Shown here piece by piece: positions 1-9,778 of a stretch of 64,000 nt of DNA. The position numbers were made by a program, and so were the translations under genes. The notes under the pieces are model-generated. The model saw only the letters and a program-made list of their open reading frames with translations. It did no database searches and had not been told where the DNA came from. Each line of letters opens with the position of its first letter. The first letter of the stretch is position 1. This DNA comes from Duganella dendranthematis (GTDB taxonomy: Bacteria > Pseudomonadota > Gammaproteobacteria > Burkholderiales > Burkholderiaceae_D): contig NZ_CP051684.1 of assembly GCF_012849375.1 (NCBI RefSeq), positions 2,294,001 to 2,358,000 on the forward strand, given 5' to 3'.

Positions 1-30
1 GCGACTGCGATGGCCGTGGAGCTGGTGTAA
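1..30 (+). CDS. 3' end of an upstream gene (partial)
   Basis: The first 30 bases read as an open frame ending MAVELV followed by TAA at 28-30. The stop lies directly against the ATG at 31, which suggests that the preceding gene is co-transcribed with the SDR gene. Too little is visible to name a family. Confidence 0.5.
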   Translation, partial: ATAMAVELV

Positions 31-705
31 ATGGCGACTGCACTGATTATCGGCGCCTCGCGCGGCATCGGGCTGGAACTGGTCAAGCAATACCGCAACG
101 ATGGCTGGCGCGTGATCGCCACCGCGCGCAAGCAGGAAGACTGCGACGCGCTGGCCGCGCTGGGCGCCGAGCCGCACAAGCTGGATGTGACCAATCTGGA
201 AGCGGTGGCGGGCATCGGCTGGAAGCTCGATGGCGAAGAACTGGATGTCGCTATTCTGAACGCGGGCGTGTACGGCCCGCGTCACGACGGTTTTCCGGCG
301 CAGGCGGACTTTGACGCGGTGATGCACACCAACGTGCTGGCGGCGATGCGCTTGCTGCCGGTGCTGGCGCCGCTGGTGTGCGCGTCGCGTGGCGACGGCA
401 AGCTGGCGGTGCTGTCGTCGCGTATGGGATCGCTGAGCGAGCGCACCTCGCCGTCAGGCTCGCTGTACCGCGCCAGCAAGGCCGCGCTGAATTCGGTGTT
501 GATCGACACCGCGCTGGTGTTCGGCAAGCAGGGCGCGACTTGTGTAGCCTTCCATCCGGGCTGGGTGCAGACCGACATGGGCGGCGCCGGTGCCGACATC
601 ACGGTAGAACAAAGCGCCAGCGGCATCCGCGCCACGCTGGCCGGGTTGGCCGCCTCCGAAGTCGCCGTCTACCGCAGCTACGACGGCACGGAAATCGGCT
701 GGTAA
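31..705 (+). CDS. SDR family NAD(P)-dependent oxidoreductase
   Basis: A 224-residue classical short-chain dehydrogenase/reductase of the compact carbonyl-reductase (C-factor/sniffer) type. The Rossmann dinucleotide motif GASRGIG is at residues 8-14, NAG at 77-79 and the catalytic YRASK (Y146, K150) with an upstream Ser around 130. The C-terminal [11 protein letters not shown] is typical of this subgroup. It is expected to be a cytosolic NAD(P)H-dependent ketone or aldehyde reductase; the substrate is not evident. The ATG directly follows the stop of the preceding gene, so translation may be coupled. A nested palindromic repeat follows the stop codon. Confidence 0.9.
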   Translation: MATALIIGASRGIGLELVKQYRNDGWRVIATARKQEDCDALAALGAEPHKLDVTNLEAVAGIGWKLDGEELDVAILNAGVYGPRHDGFPAQADFDAVMHTNVLAAMRLLPVLAPLVCASRGDGKLAVLSSRMGSLSERTSPSGSLYRASKAALNSVLIDTALVFGKQGATCVAFHPGWVQTDMGGAGADITVEQSASGIRATLAGLAASEVAVYRSYDGTEIGW

Positions 706-706
706 A

Positions 707-767
707 CCCCGCACAGCCACATAGGGTCTGACCCCAAGGGGTCAGACCCTGCGACGGATTTGCGGGG
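707..767. repeat. Nested palindromic repeat, copy 1
   Basis: A perfect 13-bp inverted repeat at 723-735 and 738-750 (arm AGGGTCTGACCCC, 2-bp centre) sits inside an outer inverted repeat CCCCGCA (707-713) and TGCGGGG (761-767). It starts right after the SDR stop codon. The same core occurs at 49206-49235 and 60843-60869, so this is a dispersed REP-like element. It may also work as a transcription terminator or attenuator, although no T-run follows. Confidence 0.85.
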
Positions 768-788
768 CAACTATAAACGAGACACGCA

Positions 789-1916
789 ATGATACTGAGC
801 CAGGAACATGAAATGATCCGTGACGCCCTGCGCACCTTCGCGCAGGACCGTCTCGCCCCCAACGCCGCCCGCTGGGACAAGGAGCACCACTTCCCCAAGG
901 AAGAATTGAAAGAGCTGGCGGCGCTGGGCGCCTTCGGCGTCGCGGTGCCGGAAGAACTGGGCGGCGCCGGCATGGATTACGTGTCGCTGGCCCTGGTGCT
1001 AGAAGAAATCGCCGCCGGTGATGGCGGCACCTCCACGATCATCTCCGTCAACAACTGCCCGGTATGCAGCATCGGCATGATGTACGCCAACGCGCAGCAA
1101 AAGGAACAGTGGCTGCGGCCCCTGGCGCAAGGCGACATGCTCGGCGCCTTCTGCCTCACCGAACCGCACACCGGCAGTGACGCCGCCGCCCTGCGCACCA
1201 CCGCCACGCGCGACGGCGACCACTATGTGCTGAACGGCGTAAAACAGTTCATCACCAGCGGCAAGCACGCCGACGTCGCCATCGTCATGGCCGTCACCGA
1301 CAAGAACGCCGGCAAGAAAGGCATCAGCGCCTTCTGGGTGCCGACCTCCACGCCGGGGTACATCGTTGCCGGCATCGAGCAGAAGATGGGCCAGCACTCG
1401 TCCGACACCGCGCAAATCGTGTTTGAACACTGCCGCATCCCGGCCGAGAACCTGATCGGCGAAGAAGGCCAGGGCTACAAGATTGCCTTGTCGGGACTGG
1501 AGGGCGGCCGCATCGGCATCGCCTCGCAATCGGTCGGCATGGCGCGTTCCGCCTACGAGGCCGCGCTGCGCTACGCGCGGGAACGCGAAAGCTTCGGCAA
1601 GCCGATTTTCGAGCACCAGTCGGTGCAATTCAAACTGGCGGAGATGGCGATGCAGATCGAAGCCGCGCGGCAGCTGATCCTGCACGCCGCGTCGATGAAA
1701 GACGCCGGCCTGCCATGCCTGAAGGAAGCCGCCATGGCCAAGCTGTTCGCCTCCGAAATGGCGGAGAAGGTGTGCTCCGACGCCATCCAGATCCACGGCG
1801 GCTACGGCTACGTCAGCGACTTCCCGGTAGAACGCATCTACCGCGACGCCCGCGTATGCCAGATCTACGAAGGCACCAGCGACATCCAGAAAATCCTGAT
1901 CGCCCGCGCGCTCTAG
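789..1916 (+). CDS. Acyl-CoA dehydrogenase
   Basis: A 375-residue acyl-CoA dehydrogenase of short/branched-chain type, an FAD flavoprotein that oxidises an acyl-CoA to the 2-enoyl-CoA and passes electrons to ETF. It has the FAD-contact segment CLTEPHTGSDA, the signature region GGYGYVSDFPVER and the C-terminal IYEGTSDIQ, whose Glu (E361) aligns with the catalytic base of SCAD/MCAD. Length is normal. The ribosome site before the ATG is weak. It could feed branched-chain degradation, since leucine-catabolism genes lie 21 kb away, but its own neighbours do not fix the substrate. Its TAG stop overlaps the convergent flavin reductase stop. Confidence 0.9.
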   Translation: MILSQEHEMIRDALRTFAQDRLAPNAARWDKEHHFPKEELKELAALGAFGVAVPEELGGAGMDYVSLALVLEEIAAGDGGTSTIISVNNCPVCSIGMMYANAQQKEQWLRPLAQGDMLGAFCLTEPHTGSDAAALRTTATRDGDHYVLNGVKQFITSGKHADVAIVMAVTDKNAGKKGISAFWVPTSTPGYIVAGIEQKMGQHSSDTAQIVFEHCRIPAENLIGEEGQGYKIALSGLEGGRIGIASQSVGMARSAYEAALRYARERESFGKPIFEHQSVQFKLAEMAMQIEAARQLILHAASMKDAGLPCLKEAAMAKLFASEMAEKVCSDAIQIHGGYGYVSDFPVERIYRDARVCQIYEGTSDIQKILIARAL

Positions 1917-2488
1917 GTCTTGGCGACCACCGCTTCGCCGATGGCGTAGAAATTGCCGCCGGCGATGTAGTGCAGGCTGCGCCACTGCGGATCGGCGTTT
2001 TCGAAAGCCCAGTGGCCGTTCTGGAACACGCGGTCGTCCGCATACGCGGCCACCACTTCGCCGATGAACAGATCGTAGACCTGCTCATTGCGCGGCTCCG
2101 GCAGCACTTTGCAGATCAACCACGCCGACGAACCCACCACCAGCGGCACATCATAACCTTCCACCTTGAACAGCTGCACGCCGGCCTTTGCCAGCTTGTC
2201 CGGCGTATCCACGGCGCTGGTGTGGCCGACATCGTAGGTCAGCTGCAGCTGCGCCATGTTCGGCACCTGCAGCACGAAGTAGCCACTCTGCTCCACCAGC
2301 GGTCGCGTGGCGGTGGCCTTGTCCAGCACCACGGTCACCTTGGGCGGCGCAAAATCCAGCGCGCACGACCACGCCGCCGACATCACATTCTCCACCCCTC
2401 CATGGCTGGCCGACACCAGCACCGTCGGCCCGTGATTCAATAAACGATATGCCTTCGCCAGCTCCACCGGCTTGATATGCTGATCCAA
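1913..2488 (-). CDS. Flavin reductase-like (DIM6/NTAB) protein
   Basis: A 191-residue protein of the flavin reductase-like, FMN-binding split-barrel family. The N-terminal part (GPTVLVSASHGGVENVMSAA) and the motif VVLDKATATRPLVE match the FMN-binding region. It probably reduces or binds flavin in the cytosol. The start is TTG at 2488, with AGGAG six bases upstream. It is the last gene of the minus-strand arsC-arsB-lepB-like run, 10 bp after the preceding stop, so it may be co-transcribed with the arsenic genes. Its last four bases overlap the convergent acyl-CoA dehydrogenase. Confidence 0.8.
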   Translation of the reverse strand: MDQHIKPVELAKAYRLLNHGPTVLVSASHGGVENVMSAAWSCALDFAPPKVTVVLDKATATRPLVEQSGYFVLQVPNMAQLQLTYDVGHTSAVDTPDKLAKAGVQLFKVEGYDVPLVVGSSAWLICKVLPEPRNEQVYDLFIGEVVAAYADDRVFQNGHWAFENADPQWRSLHYIAGGNFYAIGEAVVAKT

Positions 2489-2498
2489 TCCCTACTCC

Positions 2499-3412
2499 TT
2501 AATTGCGCGGCATAGCGACGTACACCACCTTGCCAATCACCGCACTGGCAGGTACAAAGCCCCAGAAACGACTGTCCATACTGTTATCCCGATTATCGCC
2601 CATGACGAAATAGCTCGCTGCCGGCACCGTGCAGCTCAGCGTCTCGCCATCGTCCGTGCATTCTTTCGGCAGCGCCAGGTCGCCGCGCGGTACTCGCGCC
2701 GGCGCCTGCTCACGCAAAAGAATGTCATGCTCTTGCTGGCCGAATTTTTCGCGATAGCGCTTCAGGTACATCAGCCGCTCGTCGTCCAGATAATCCTTCA
2801 GTTCCTGGCCGCGACCATCTACGCCATTCACCAGCACATGCTTGTCGCGGTAGACGATTTTGTCGCCGGGCAGACCAACCACGCGCTTGATGTAGGACTG
2901 GCTCGGATCGACCGGGAAATCGAATACCAGGATATCGCCACGCTCCAGCGGCGCCAAAATCGCGCCATGACCGAGCCGGTGTCCCATGCTGCCGTAGTAG
3001 CCGAAGCCCCACTTCTGCACCATCACATTGGCGCCGACCGGCAGCGCGGGAATCATCGCCGAGGAAGGGATCTTGAACGGCTCATACAAAAATACGCGCA
3101 GCGACACCATGACGATGGATGCCGCCACCGCCACGCCAACCAGCCCATACCAGCGCGAATGCCATGGCCGCTGTTCATCAAATGTGCGCTCGACGGCAAA
3201 GCGGTAGGCGCGCCAGATCCACAACACCGTCAACGCCACCGAAATCAGGCCGAACAGCAGCGGCGACTGATGGCCGGGCACCAGGAAGCCGGCGATGCCC
3301 ACCACCAGCCCCGCCACAAAACTGAGCAACGCCCAGCGCGGCGCGCCGACATACAGGAACGCCAGTGGCGCGGCCAGGATACTCAGGACAACGGCAATCC
3401 ACTTTTTAGGTT

Positions 3413-3416
<4 letters not shown>
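2499..3416 (-). CDS. Signal peptidase I-like protein with altered nucleophile
   Basis: A 305-residue S26 signal peptidase-like membrane protein. About four hydrophobic segments lie in residues 5-105, followed by a periplasmic catalytic domain. It keeps the Lys box [11 protein letters not shown] (general base K177) and [12 protein letters not shown] at 272-283. In the Ser box, IPSSAM replaces the usual IPSGSM, so Ala120 (codon 3057-3059) stands where the nucleophile should be; Ser119 is adjacent. It could be inactive or could use a shifted Ser. The start is TTG at 3416, overlapping the arsB TGA and preceded by GGAG, so it is coupled to arsB. A signal peptidase in an arsenic operon is unusual. 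The usual housekeeping lepB context (lepA, rnc) is absent. Confidence 0.85.
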
Positions 3417-4692
<1,276 letters not shown>

Positions 4693-4699
<7 letters not shown>

Positions 4700-5157
4700 G
4701 CGGCACCGAGCGTGCCGATGCGGTCCAGCGCTGCTTGCGATAAGGTCGGCGCGGCCAGAAACGCCTCAATGCGCACGCGGAGGATGCGGTAAGTCTCCTC
4801 GAAGGCCGCCTCGATTTCTTCGTCGCTGCCCACCAAATGGCTCGGATCTGCCACGCCCCAGTGCGCGCGCAGCACCGGGCCCAGATACGCCGGGCAAGTC
4901 TCGCCGGCCGCGCTGCCGCACACGGTGATCACCACGTCCGGCGTCACCGGCAGCGCATCCCACGATTTGCTGTAATAGCCTTCGGTGGAGATGCCTTTAC
5001 GCTGCAACAGCGCCACCGCGCGTGGATTCAGCTGACCGGTCGGCTGGCTGCCGGCGCTCAGCGCCCGCCAGCCTTCGGGAGCCAGGTGATTGAAGACGGC
5101 CTCGCTCAACAGCGAGCGGCAGGAATTACCGGTACACAGGAAAAGTATGGTTTGCAT
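4693..5157 (-). CDS. arsC: Arsenate reductase, low-MW phosphatase type
   Basis: A 154-residue thioredoxin-coupled arsenate reductase of the low-molecular-weight phosphotyrosine phosphatase fold. The P-loop CTGNSCRS (Cys8 to Arg14, CX5R) is N-terminal, and the resolving pair Cys80 and Cys88 ([11 protein letters not shown]) corresponds to the disulfide-relay cysteines of TrxA-type ArsC. It reduces arsenate to arsenite for ArsB, whose gene overlaps its 3' end. A plain protein-tyrosine phosphatase is less likely, given the extra cysteines and the operon. Confidence 0.92.
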
Positions 5158-5212
5158 GAAGCGCCGCAGCGACAGTTGGGACAGCCAAATGATATCGGAA
5201 TAGCCCGCAAAA

Positions 5213-5467
5213 TCAATTGGACGTAAAGCCGGAGCGGATGTCGATCAGTTCGGAGGCCGGAAGTGCGCGCTGCACGTCGGCAATCGCGTTGGAGAGGGCG
5301 GCGGCGGCGCTGTCGGCCGGACGGCGGAAGTCCAGCACCAGGTTGCCGGCACGGTTGAAGCTCAGCAGCGCATCCTCGCAGCCGCCGGCGGCCAGTTGCG
5401 CCGACAAGTCGTCGTAATCGTGATCCTGGGTGGCCAGCCGGTATCTGAGCGTAAAAGCGAATTCCAT
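5213..5467 (-). CDS. Small hypothetical protein, possible truncated regulator
   Basis: An 84-residue acidic protein starting at ATG 5467, preceded by GGAGG seven bases upstream; the frame extends further upstream without a good site. It contains the pattern GGCEDALLSFNRAGNLVLDF. It recalls, from memory, the N-terminal domain of small predicted DNA-binding proteins that normally continue into a helix-turn-helix. Here the frame stops after RSGFTSN, so that domain is missing. Function unknown. It lies 55 bp upstream of arsC on the same strand but is not ArsR: there is no winged helix and no ELCVCDL-type metal site. Confidence 0.65.
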   Translation of the reverse strand: MEFAFTLRYRLATQDHDYDDLSAQLAAGGCEDALLSFNRAGNLVLDFRRPADSAAAALSNAIADVQRALPASELIDIRSGFTSN

Positions 5468-5553
5468 CGTGCTCCTCCCATCAGCACTCCAGAATAGGCC
5501 GACGCTGCCTGGCGCGTTTGGGCGAACGCAAAGGACGAACAAAAATGCGGACG

Positions 5554-5580
5554 AAAAAAAAGCCCACATCGCTGCAGGCT
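5554..5580 (-). terminator. Intrinsic terminator of the candidate small RNA
   Basis: Read on the minus strand, AGCCTGCA and TGTGGGCT form an eight-pair stem (two G-U pairs) closed by a GCGA tetraloop, directly followed by seven or eight T. It is a strong Rho-independent terminator shape, and no protein gene ends just upstream of it. Confidence 0.85.
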
Positions 5581-5815
5581 TCGTTCCAATGTATTACCTA
5601 TGCTTCAATCGTACCGGTCTCCAGGGCTATCTGCCAAGTGAGTCGGCGTCTCAGGCGCCCATGCTATCTGCGTGGTGCCCCTAACGTGTAAATCGACTAA
5701 TGTCTTCGGGACTACAACTCCAGCGTCTGCGTCACCTGCGCCATCGAACTTACACAACTCTGGGCGCGGCGCATCGGCCGGATGTGGGACTGTTTGCCAG
5801 GCAAACCTCAACCAC
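5554..5815 (-). ncRNA. Candidate small non-coding RNA (about 260 nt)
   Basis: The 386 bp between the genes at 5467 and 5854 carry no convincing protein gene. On the minus strand they hold a sigma70-like promoter (TACACT at 5827-5822) and, about 260 bases later, the GNRA-loop terminator. The segment CCCACATC near its start (about 5788-5781) can pair with GATGTGGG in the terminator arm, so the ends may close on each other. It lacks the tag codons of tmRNA, the P4 signature of RNase P RNA and the SRP loop. A partial likeness to 6S RNA (CAGTCCC...GCCGAT near the 5' end, AGCCTGCAGCG near the 3' end) is too weak to name it. Confidence 0.5.
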
Positions 5816-5821
5816 AAACAA

Positions 5822-5851
5822 AGTGTACCACAGTTTTTGTGCGCCGCACAA
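5822..5851 (-). promoter_or_regulatory. Sigma70-like promoter for the candidate small RNA
   Basis: On the minus strand TTGTGC (5851-5846) and TACACT (5827-5822) are separated by 18 bp, and TG occurs one base before TACACT as in extended -10 promoters. Transcription would begin near 5815. A perfect 7-1-7 palindrome, GTTTGCCTGGCAAAC on the minus strand (5792-5806), lies just downstream of the start and resembles a LacI-type operator. Confidence 0.55.
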
Positions 5852-5853
5852 AT

Positions 5854-6768
5854 TTATTTTGAAACCGTTTCGGTGACCAGCGGTGCGGGCGTCTGTTGCG
5901 CCGCTTCGCGGCCGGCCCGTTCAAACTCGGAAATCACCTGCGCGCCGAACAACAGCAAGGTGGCGCCGATCTCCAGGCTGAACATGACGATGATGGCGGT
6001 GGTCATCGAGCCATACACCACGTTCACCTGCGACAACGTGGAGAAATACCACACCAGGATGCGGCGGGCGATTTCCCACAGCAGCGCCGCCGTCACGCCG
6101 CCGATCAGCGCATGCGACAGCGACAGCCGTCCGACCGGCATCACCAGATAAATCGACGACAGCACGAGGACCTCGCCGGCCAAACCCAGCATATACAGCA
6201 GCACGCCCGACACGCCGTTCAGCGACCAGCTATAGCCAAACAGTCGCACGCTTTCCTCGCCCATCACCTGCAGGCTGCCGGCCACCAGCGTGACCAGCAA
6301 CAAGCCGATGCCCAGCGACAGGATGTAGCAATAGGGCATCACCGCCGAAATCAGGAAATGCCGGCGCCGAATGGCCACCCGGTGCTTGAAGATCACGCAC
6401 ATGGCGTTTTCCAGCACCGTGAAGGCCAGCGAACTGAAGAACAACATGGTGATCACCAGCACACCACCGACCAGGTCGCGATGTTCCAGGAAATGCGCCA
6501 CCTCGGCCACGATCGGCTGGGCCTGCCCCGGCACCAGCCAGTTCAGATATCGCCCGACGGCCGCCAGCAATTCGTCCTGCGCAATGATGTGCGACAGCGC
6601 CACCACCGCCAGCATCAGCAGCGGCAGTATCGACAGCAGTGAGTAATACGCCACCGCGCCCGCCAGCAGCAGGCCTTGGTTGGCGCGGAAGCCTTTTAGG
6701 CATTGCACCGTGAAATCCATGGGATGACCGGCAACATAGGCCAGCGCCCGGCGGTTGAGTAAGTTCAT
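5854..6768 (-). CDS. YihY/BrkB-family inner-membrane protein
   Basis: A 304-residue polytopic protein of the YihY/virulence factor BrkB family (older annotation: ribonuclease BN). It has the typical N-terminal motif LLLAGAVAYYSLLSILPLLML, the later segment VYGSMTTAIIVMFSLEIGATLLLFGAQ and about six hydrophobic segments. The molecular role of the family is unsettled. I chose ATG 6768 because family homology begins there; the ribosome site is weak. It lies 20 bp downstream of the substrate-binding protein gene on the same strand, so co-transcription is likely. Confidence 0.88.
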   Translation of the reverse strand: MNLLNRRALAYVAGHPMDFTVQCLKGFRANQGLLLAGAVAYYSLLSILPLLMLAVVALSHIIAQDELLAAVGRYLNWLVPGQAQPIVAEVAHFLEHRDLVGGVLVITMLFFSSLAFTVLENAMCVIFKHRVAIRRRHFLISAVMPYCYILSLGIGLLLVTLVAGSLQVMGEESVRLFGYSWSLNGVSGVLLYMLGLAGEVLVLSSIYLVMPVGRLSLSHALIGGVTAALLWEIARRILVWYFSTLSQVNVVYGSMTTAIIVMFSLEIGATLLLFGAQVISEFERAGREAAQQTPAPLVTETVSK

Positions 6769-6788
6769 CTTGTCATTGTAGGCACCGC

Positions 6789-8450
6789 TCAGTGCGCGGT
6801 ATGTGCGGCTACGTCCAGATAGCGCCAGTTGGTGAACTCCACCGGATGGCGACGGTAATTTTTCAGCCACGGCTGTTGCAGATCGGCGGAGATGGGATGC
6901 GTCAGCAACACCCACGGCGTGTAGGCGTGGATGAGTTGCGCCAGCTCATCATACAGCGCGGTGCGCTGCGGCGATTCACCCATCAAGCGGGCTTGCTCGT
7001 AGCGCTGATTGTAGGCTGGCAGGTTGAAGCGGGCATAGTTGGCGCGGCCGGCGTTGGGACCATACAGCAGCTGGTAGAAATTATCGCCATCGGGGAAGTC
7101 GGCGACCCAGTTGGTTTCAAACATCATCACCGAACCAAGGCGCGAAGCCTTGATGATTTCCGTCTTCTTGTCGCTCTTGAAGGTGACGTTGAGGCCGATG
7201 GCGTTGAGGTTCTTGCGCCACAGCTCGTCACGCAGGCGGCCGACGGTGGAGGCTTCGCTGTGCATCACCAGCGTCAGCGGCTTGCCGTCCGGCTGGGTAC
7301 GATAGCCATTCTTGCCCTTGCGGTAGCCGTAGCGGTCCAGCAGCGCATTGGCCAGCGCCGGATCATAGGCGACCGGGCTGCGATAGTTGGGATCGTTGCC
7401 CAGCACGTTGGGCGGCAGCGGCGTCACGGCCGGCAGCGCCAGGCCTTTTTTCATCTGCGCGATGTCTTCGGTGCTGTTGTAGCCGAGCGCGATGGCGCGT
7501 CGCAACGCCACCTTGTCCTTACTGTAGCCGCCAATCAGCGGATCGTCCATGTTCATCCACATGTAATAGGTTTGCAACACCGGAAACGGCGCCAGCACGA
7601 TGCCTTTGCGGACCAGTTCGGGCTGCAACTGGTTGTCGGCGGTCAGCACCATTTCCTTCATCGACTCCGGGACCTGCTCCAGGAAATCAAATTCGCCATT
7701 CAGAAAGCCCAGCACGCGCGACTGGTATTCCTCGACGATCTTGATGTCGATGCGGTCGAGGATGGGCAAGCGCTGGCCTTGAAATTCGGTCGGACGAAAG
7801 TCGCGGTTGGCCAGCAGCACGATCTGGTCGCTGCGCTTCCAGGTGCCGATCTTGAACGGGCCGGTGCCGACGGGATGGTTGCCAGCTTGCGCGCCGTAAG
7901 CCTGCACCACTTCGTGCGCCACCACGGATGTGGCCGGCATCGCCAGGTAGAACAGGAAGTTGGGATCGGGCGCCTTCAGGCGGATGCGCAGAGTGAACTT
8001 GTCAACCGCCTCGATGCCGGCCACGCCGTCGAACAAATACAGCCACGGCGATTTCAGCGCCGGGTCGTACAGGCGCTTGAGGCTGTAGACGTAGTCGTCG
8101 GCGGTGGCCTGCCGGTGCGCGCCGTGGAAAGCGGCATCCGGCGTGAAATAGACGTCCTGGCGCAGGCGGAAGGTGTAGGTTTTGCCGCCGTCGCTCAACA
8201 CCGGCATGGCGGCGGCGGAGTTGGGGATCAGTTTGACCGGGCGGGCCAGGTAGTCGTAGCGCAGCAGCGGGTCGAACAGATTTTCCAGCAGGCTGAGGCT
8301 GGCGATGTCGGAGGCGACGGCGGGGTCGAGCGCGGTCTCGCCGGTGCTGAGGAAGGCGTGCAGCACTTTCGGCGCGGGCTCGGCATGGCCAGCGACCGTG
8401 ACGGCCAACGCCAGCACGGCGGCTGCACAAGTTTTCAGCATCCTTCCCAT
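6789..8450 (-). CDS. ABC transporter substrate-binding protein (family 5)
   Basis: A 553-residue periplasmic solute-binding protein of the oligopeptide/dipeptide (SBP_bac_5) family. It has an N-terminal signal peptide ending in AGHA, followed by LHAFLSTGETALDPAVASD and the family regions YTFRLRQDVYF and VGTGPFKI. It would capture peptides or related solutes for an ABC importer, but no permease or ATPase gene is adjacent, so it is an orphan here. The start at 8450 has GAGGAA just upstream; ATG 8441 is an alternative. Confidence 0.88.
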   Translation of the reverse strand: MGRMLKTCAAAVLALAVTVAGHAEPAPKVLHAFLSTGETALDPAVASDIASLSLLENLFDPLLRYDYLARPVKLIPNSAAAMPVLSDGGKTYTFRLRQDVYFTPDAAFHGAHRQATADDYVYSLKRLYDPALKSPWLYLFDGVAGIEAVDKFTLRIRLKAPDPNFLFYLAMPATSVVAHEVVQAYGAQAGNHPVGTGPFKIGTWKRSDQIVLLANRDFRPTEFQGQRLPILDRIDIKIVEEYQSRVLGFLNGEFDFLEQVPESMKEMVLTADNQLQPELVRKGIVLAPFPVLQTYYMWMNMDDPLIGGYSKDKVALRRAIALGYNSTEDIAQMKKGLALPAVTPLPPNVLGNDPNYRSPVAYDPALANALLDRYGYRKGKNGYRTQPDGKPLTLVMHSEASTVGRLRDELWRKNLNAIGLNVTFKSDKKTEIIKASRLGSVMMFETNWVADFPDGDNFYQLLYGPNAGRANYARFNLPAYNQRYEQARLMGESPQRTALYDELAQLIHAYTPWVLLTHPISADLQQPWLKNYRRHPVEFTNWRYLDVAAHTAH

Positions 8451-8482
8451 GATTCCTCGCACGGTAAAGCGGCAGCTTATAA

Positions 8483-8510
8483 CTTTTTGCGCTTGCTTAC
8501 CCGCTATACT
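8483..8510 (+). promoter_or_regulatory. Promoter of the spmAB-dacB operon
   Basis: TATACT at 8505-8510 is a near-perfect -10 box with a poor -35 region (CTTTTT, 8483-8488) at 16 bp. Transcription would start near 8517, giving a leader of about 23 bases before ATG 8540. It lies in the 89-bp gap between divergent genes. Confidence 0.55.
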
Positions 8511-8539
8511 TTGCAAATTGCCCACTGCATACACGAAAA

Positions 8540-9778
8540 ATGTCGCTCAACTACATCTGGTCTGGCTTCTTCCTGGTGGGATTTCTGGCCGCGTTGGCGC
8601 AGTTCCTGTTCCTGGGCGACACGGAAATCTTCAAGCGCATCATCGACGGCACCTTCGACTCGGCCCGCACCGGCGTGATGGATATCGCCCTGCCGCTGGC
8701 CGGCGTGATGACGCTGTGGCTGGGCATCATGAACATCGGCGAGAAAGCCGGCGCCATCGACCTGCTGGCCAAACTGATCGCGCCGTTCTTTTCGCGCATT
8801 TTCCCCGGCGTGCCGTCCAGCCACCCGGCCACCGGCCACATGGTGATGAACTTCTCGGCCAACCTGCTGGGCCTGGACAATGCCGCCACCCCGTTCGGCC
8901 TGAAGGCGATGGAAAGCCTGCAGACGCTCAACCCCAACAAGGACGAGCCGACTGATGCGCAAATCATGTTCCTGGTTCTGCACACCTCGGGCCTGACCCT
9001 GATACCGCTGGCCATCATGGCGCAGCGCTCGATCCTTGGCGCGGCCGATCCGTCCGACATCTTTATCCCCTGCATGGTGGCGACCTATGTGGCGACCATG
9101 ACCGGCATCATCGCCGTTTCCATCCGCCAGCGCATCAACCTGTTCAACCGCGTGGTGGTGGGCTGGCTGGGCGGCATCACCGCCTTCATCGTCGGGCTGG
9201 TCTGGTACTTCACCAACTACTTGACCAAGCCGGAGATTGAAACCTTCTCCAAAGTCTTCAGCAACTTCGTGCTGATGGCCGTCATCGGTGGCTTCATCAT
9301 CGGCGCGCTGCGCAAGAAGGTCAACGTCTACGAGGCGTTTATCGAAGGCGCCAAGGGCGGCATCCAGACCTCGCTGACCGTGATTCCGTATCTGGTCGGC
9401 ATGCTGGTGGCGATCAGCGTGATCCGCAACGCCGGTCTGCTGGGCTTTGTGGTGCAGGGCTTCAGCTGGCTGTTCAGCCACCTGGGCGTCAACACCGATT
9501 TCGTCTCGGCGCTGCCGACCGCGCTGATGAAGCCGCTGAGCGGCAGCGCGGCCAAGGCCATGATGATCGACACCATGCAAACTTATGGCGTCGATTCCTT
9601 TGTCGGCCGCCTGGCCTGCGTGTTCCAGGGCTCGGCTGACACCACTTTCTACATCGTCGCGCTGTATTTCGGCTCGGTCGGCATCCGCAAGACGCGCTAT
9701 GCGATCTCCTGCGGCCTGATCGCCGATTTCGCCGGCGTGCTTGCTGCGATTGCGATTTCCTATGTCTTCTTCCACTAA
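8540..9778 (+). CDS. SpmA/SpmB-type nucleoside recognition membrane protein
   Basis: A 412-residue membrane protein equal to a fusion of spore maturation proteins SpmA and SpmB, each a nucleoside recognition (Gate) domain. The first half has the motif NFSANLLGLDNAATPFGLKAM and the second GGIQTSLTVIPYLVGMLVAI with FQGSADTTFYIVALYFGSVG, both hallmarks of the family. About ten hydrophobic segments are visible. Such fusions are common in non-sporulating proteobacteria, where their role is unknown. The 3' end overlaps dacB by 17 bp, so the two genes are coupled and a link to cell-wall work is plausible. Confidence 0.9.
   Translation: MSLNYIWSGFFLVGFLAALAQFLFLGDTEIFKRIIDGTFDSARTGVMDIALPLAGVMTLWLGIMNIGEKAGAIDLLAKLIAPFFSRIFPGVPSSHPATGHMVMNFSANLLGLDNAATPFGLKAMESLQTLNPNKDEPTDAQIMFLVLHTSGLTLIPLAIMAQRSILGAADPSDIFIPCMVATYVATMTGIIAVSIRQRINLFNRVVVGWLGGITAFIVGLVWYFTNYLTKPEIETFSKVFSNFVLMAVIGGFIIGALRKKVNVYEAFIEGAKGGIQTSLTVIPYLVGMLVAISVIRNAGLLGFVVQGFSWLFSHLGVNTDFVSALPTALMKPLSGSAAKAMMIDTMQTYGVDSFVGRLACVFQGSADTTFYIVALYFGSVGIRKTRYAISCGLIADFAGVLAAIAISYVFFH

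Noticed and set aside
5213..5467. The small gene upstream of arsC as an ArsR repressor
   Set aside because: No winged-helix pattern and no vicinal cysteine arsenite site; the only cysteine is isolated.
5554..5815. Reading the small-RNA candidate as tmRNA, including the two-piece form known in betaproteobacteria
   Set aside because: No frame encodes an ANDE...ALAA-like tag and no tRNA-like acceptor with CCA is visible.
5605..5817. A 70-codon open frame within the candidate small RNA
   Set aside because: It has no ribosome site, no hydrophobic or domain pattern, and biased composition; the terminator and promoter layout fits an RNA better.
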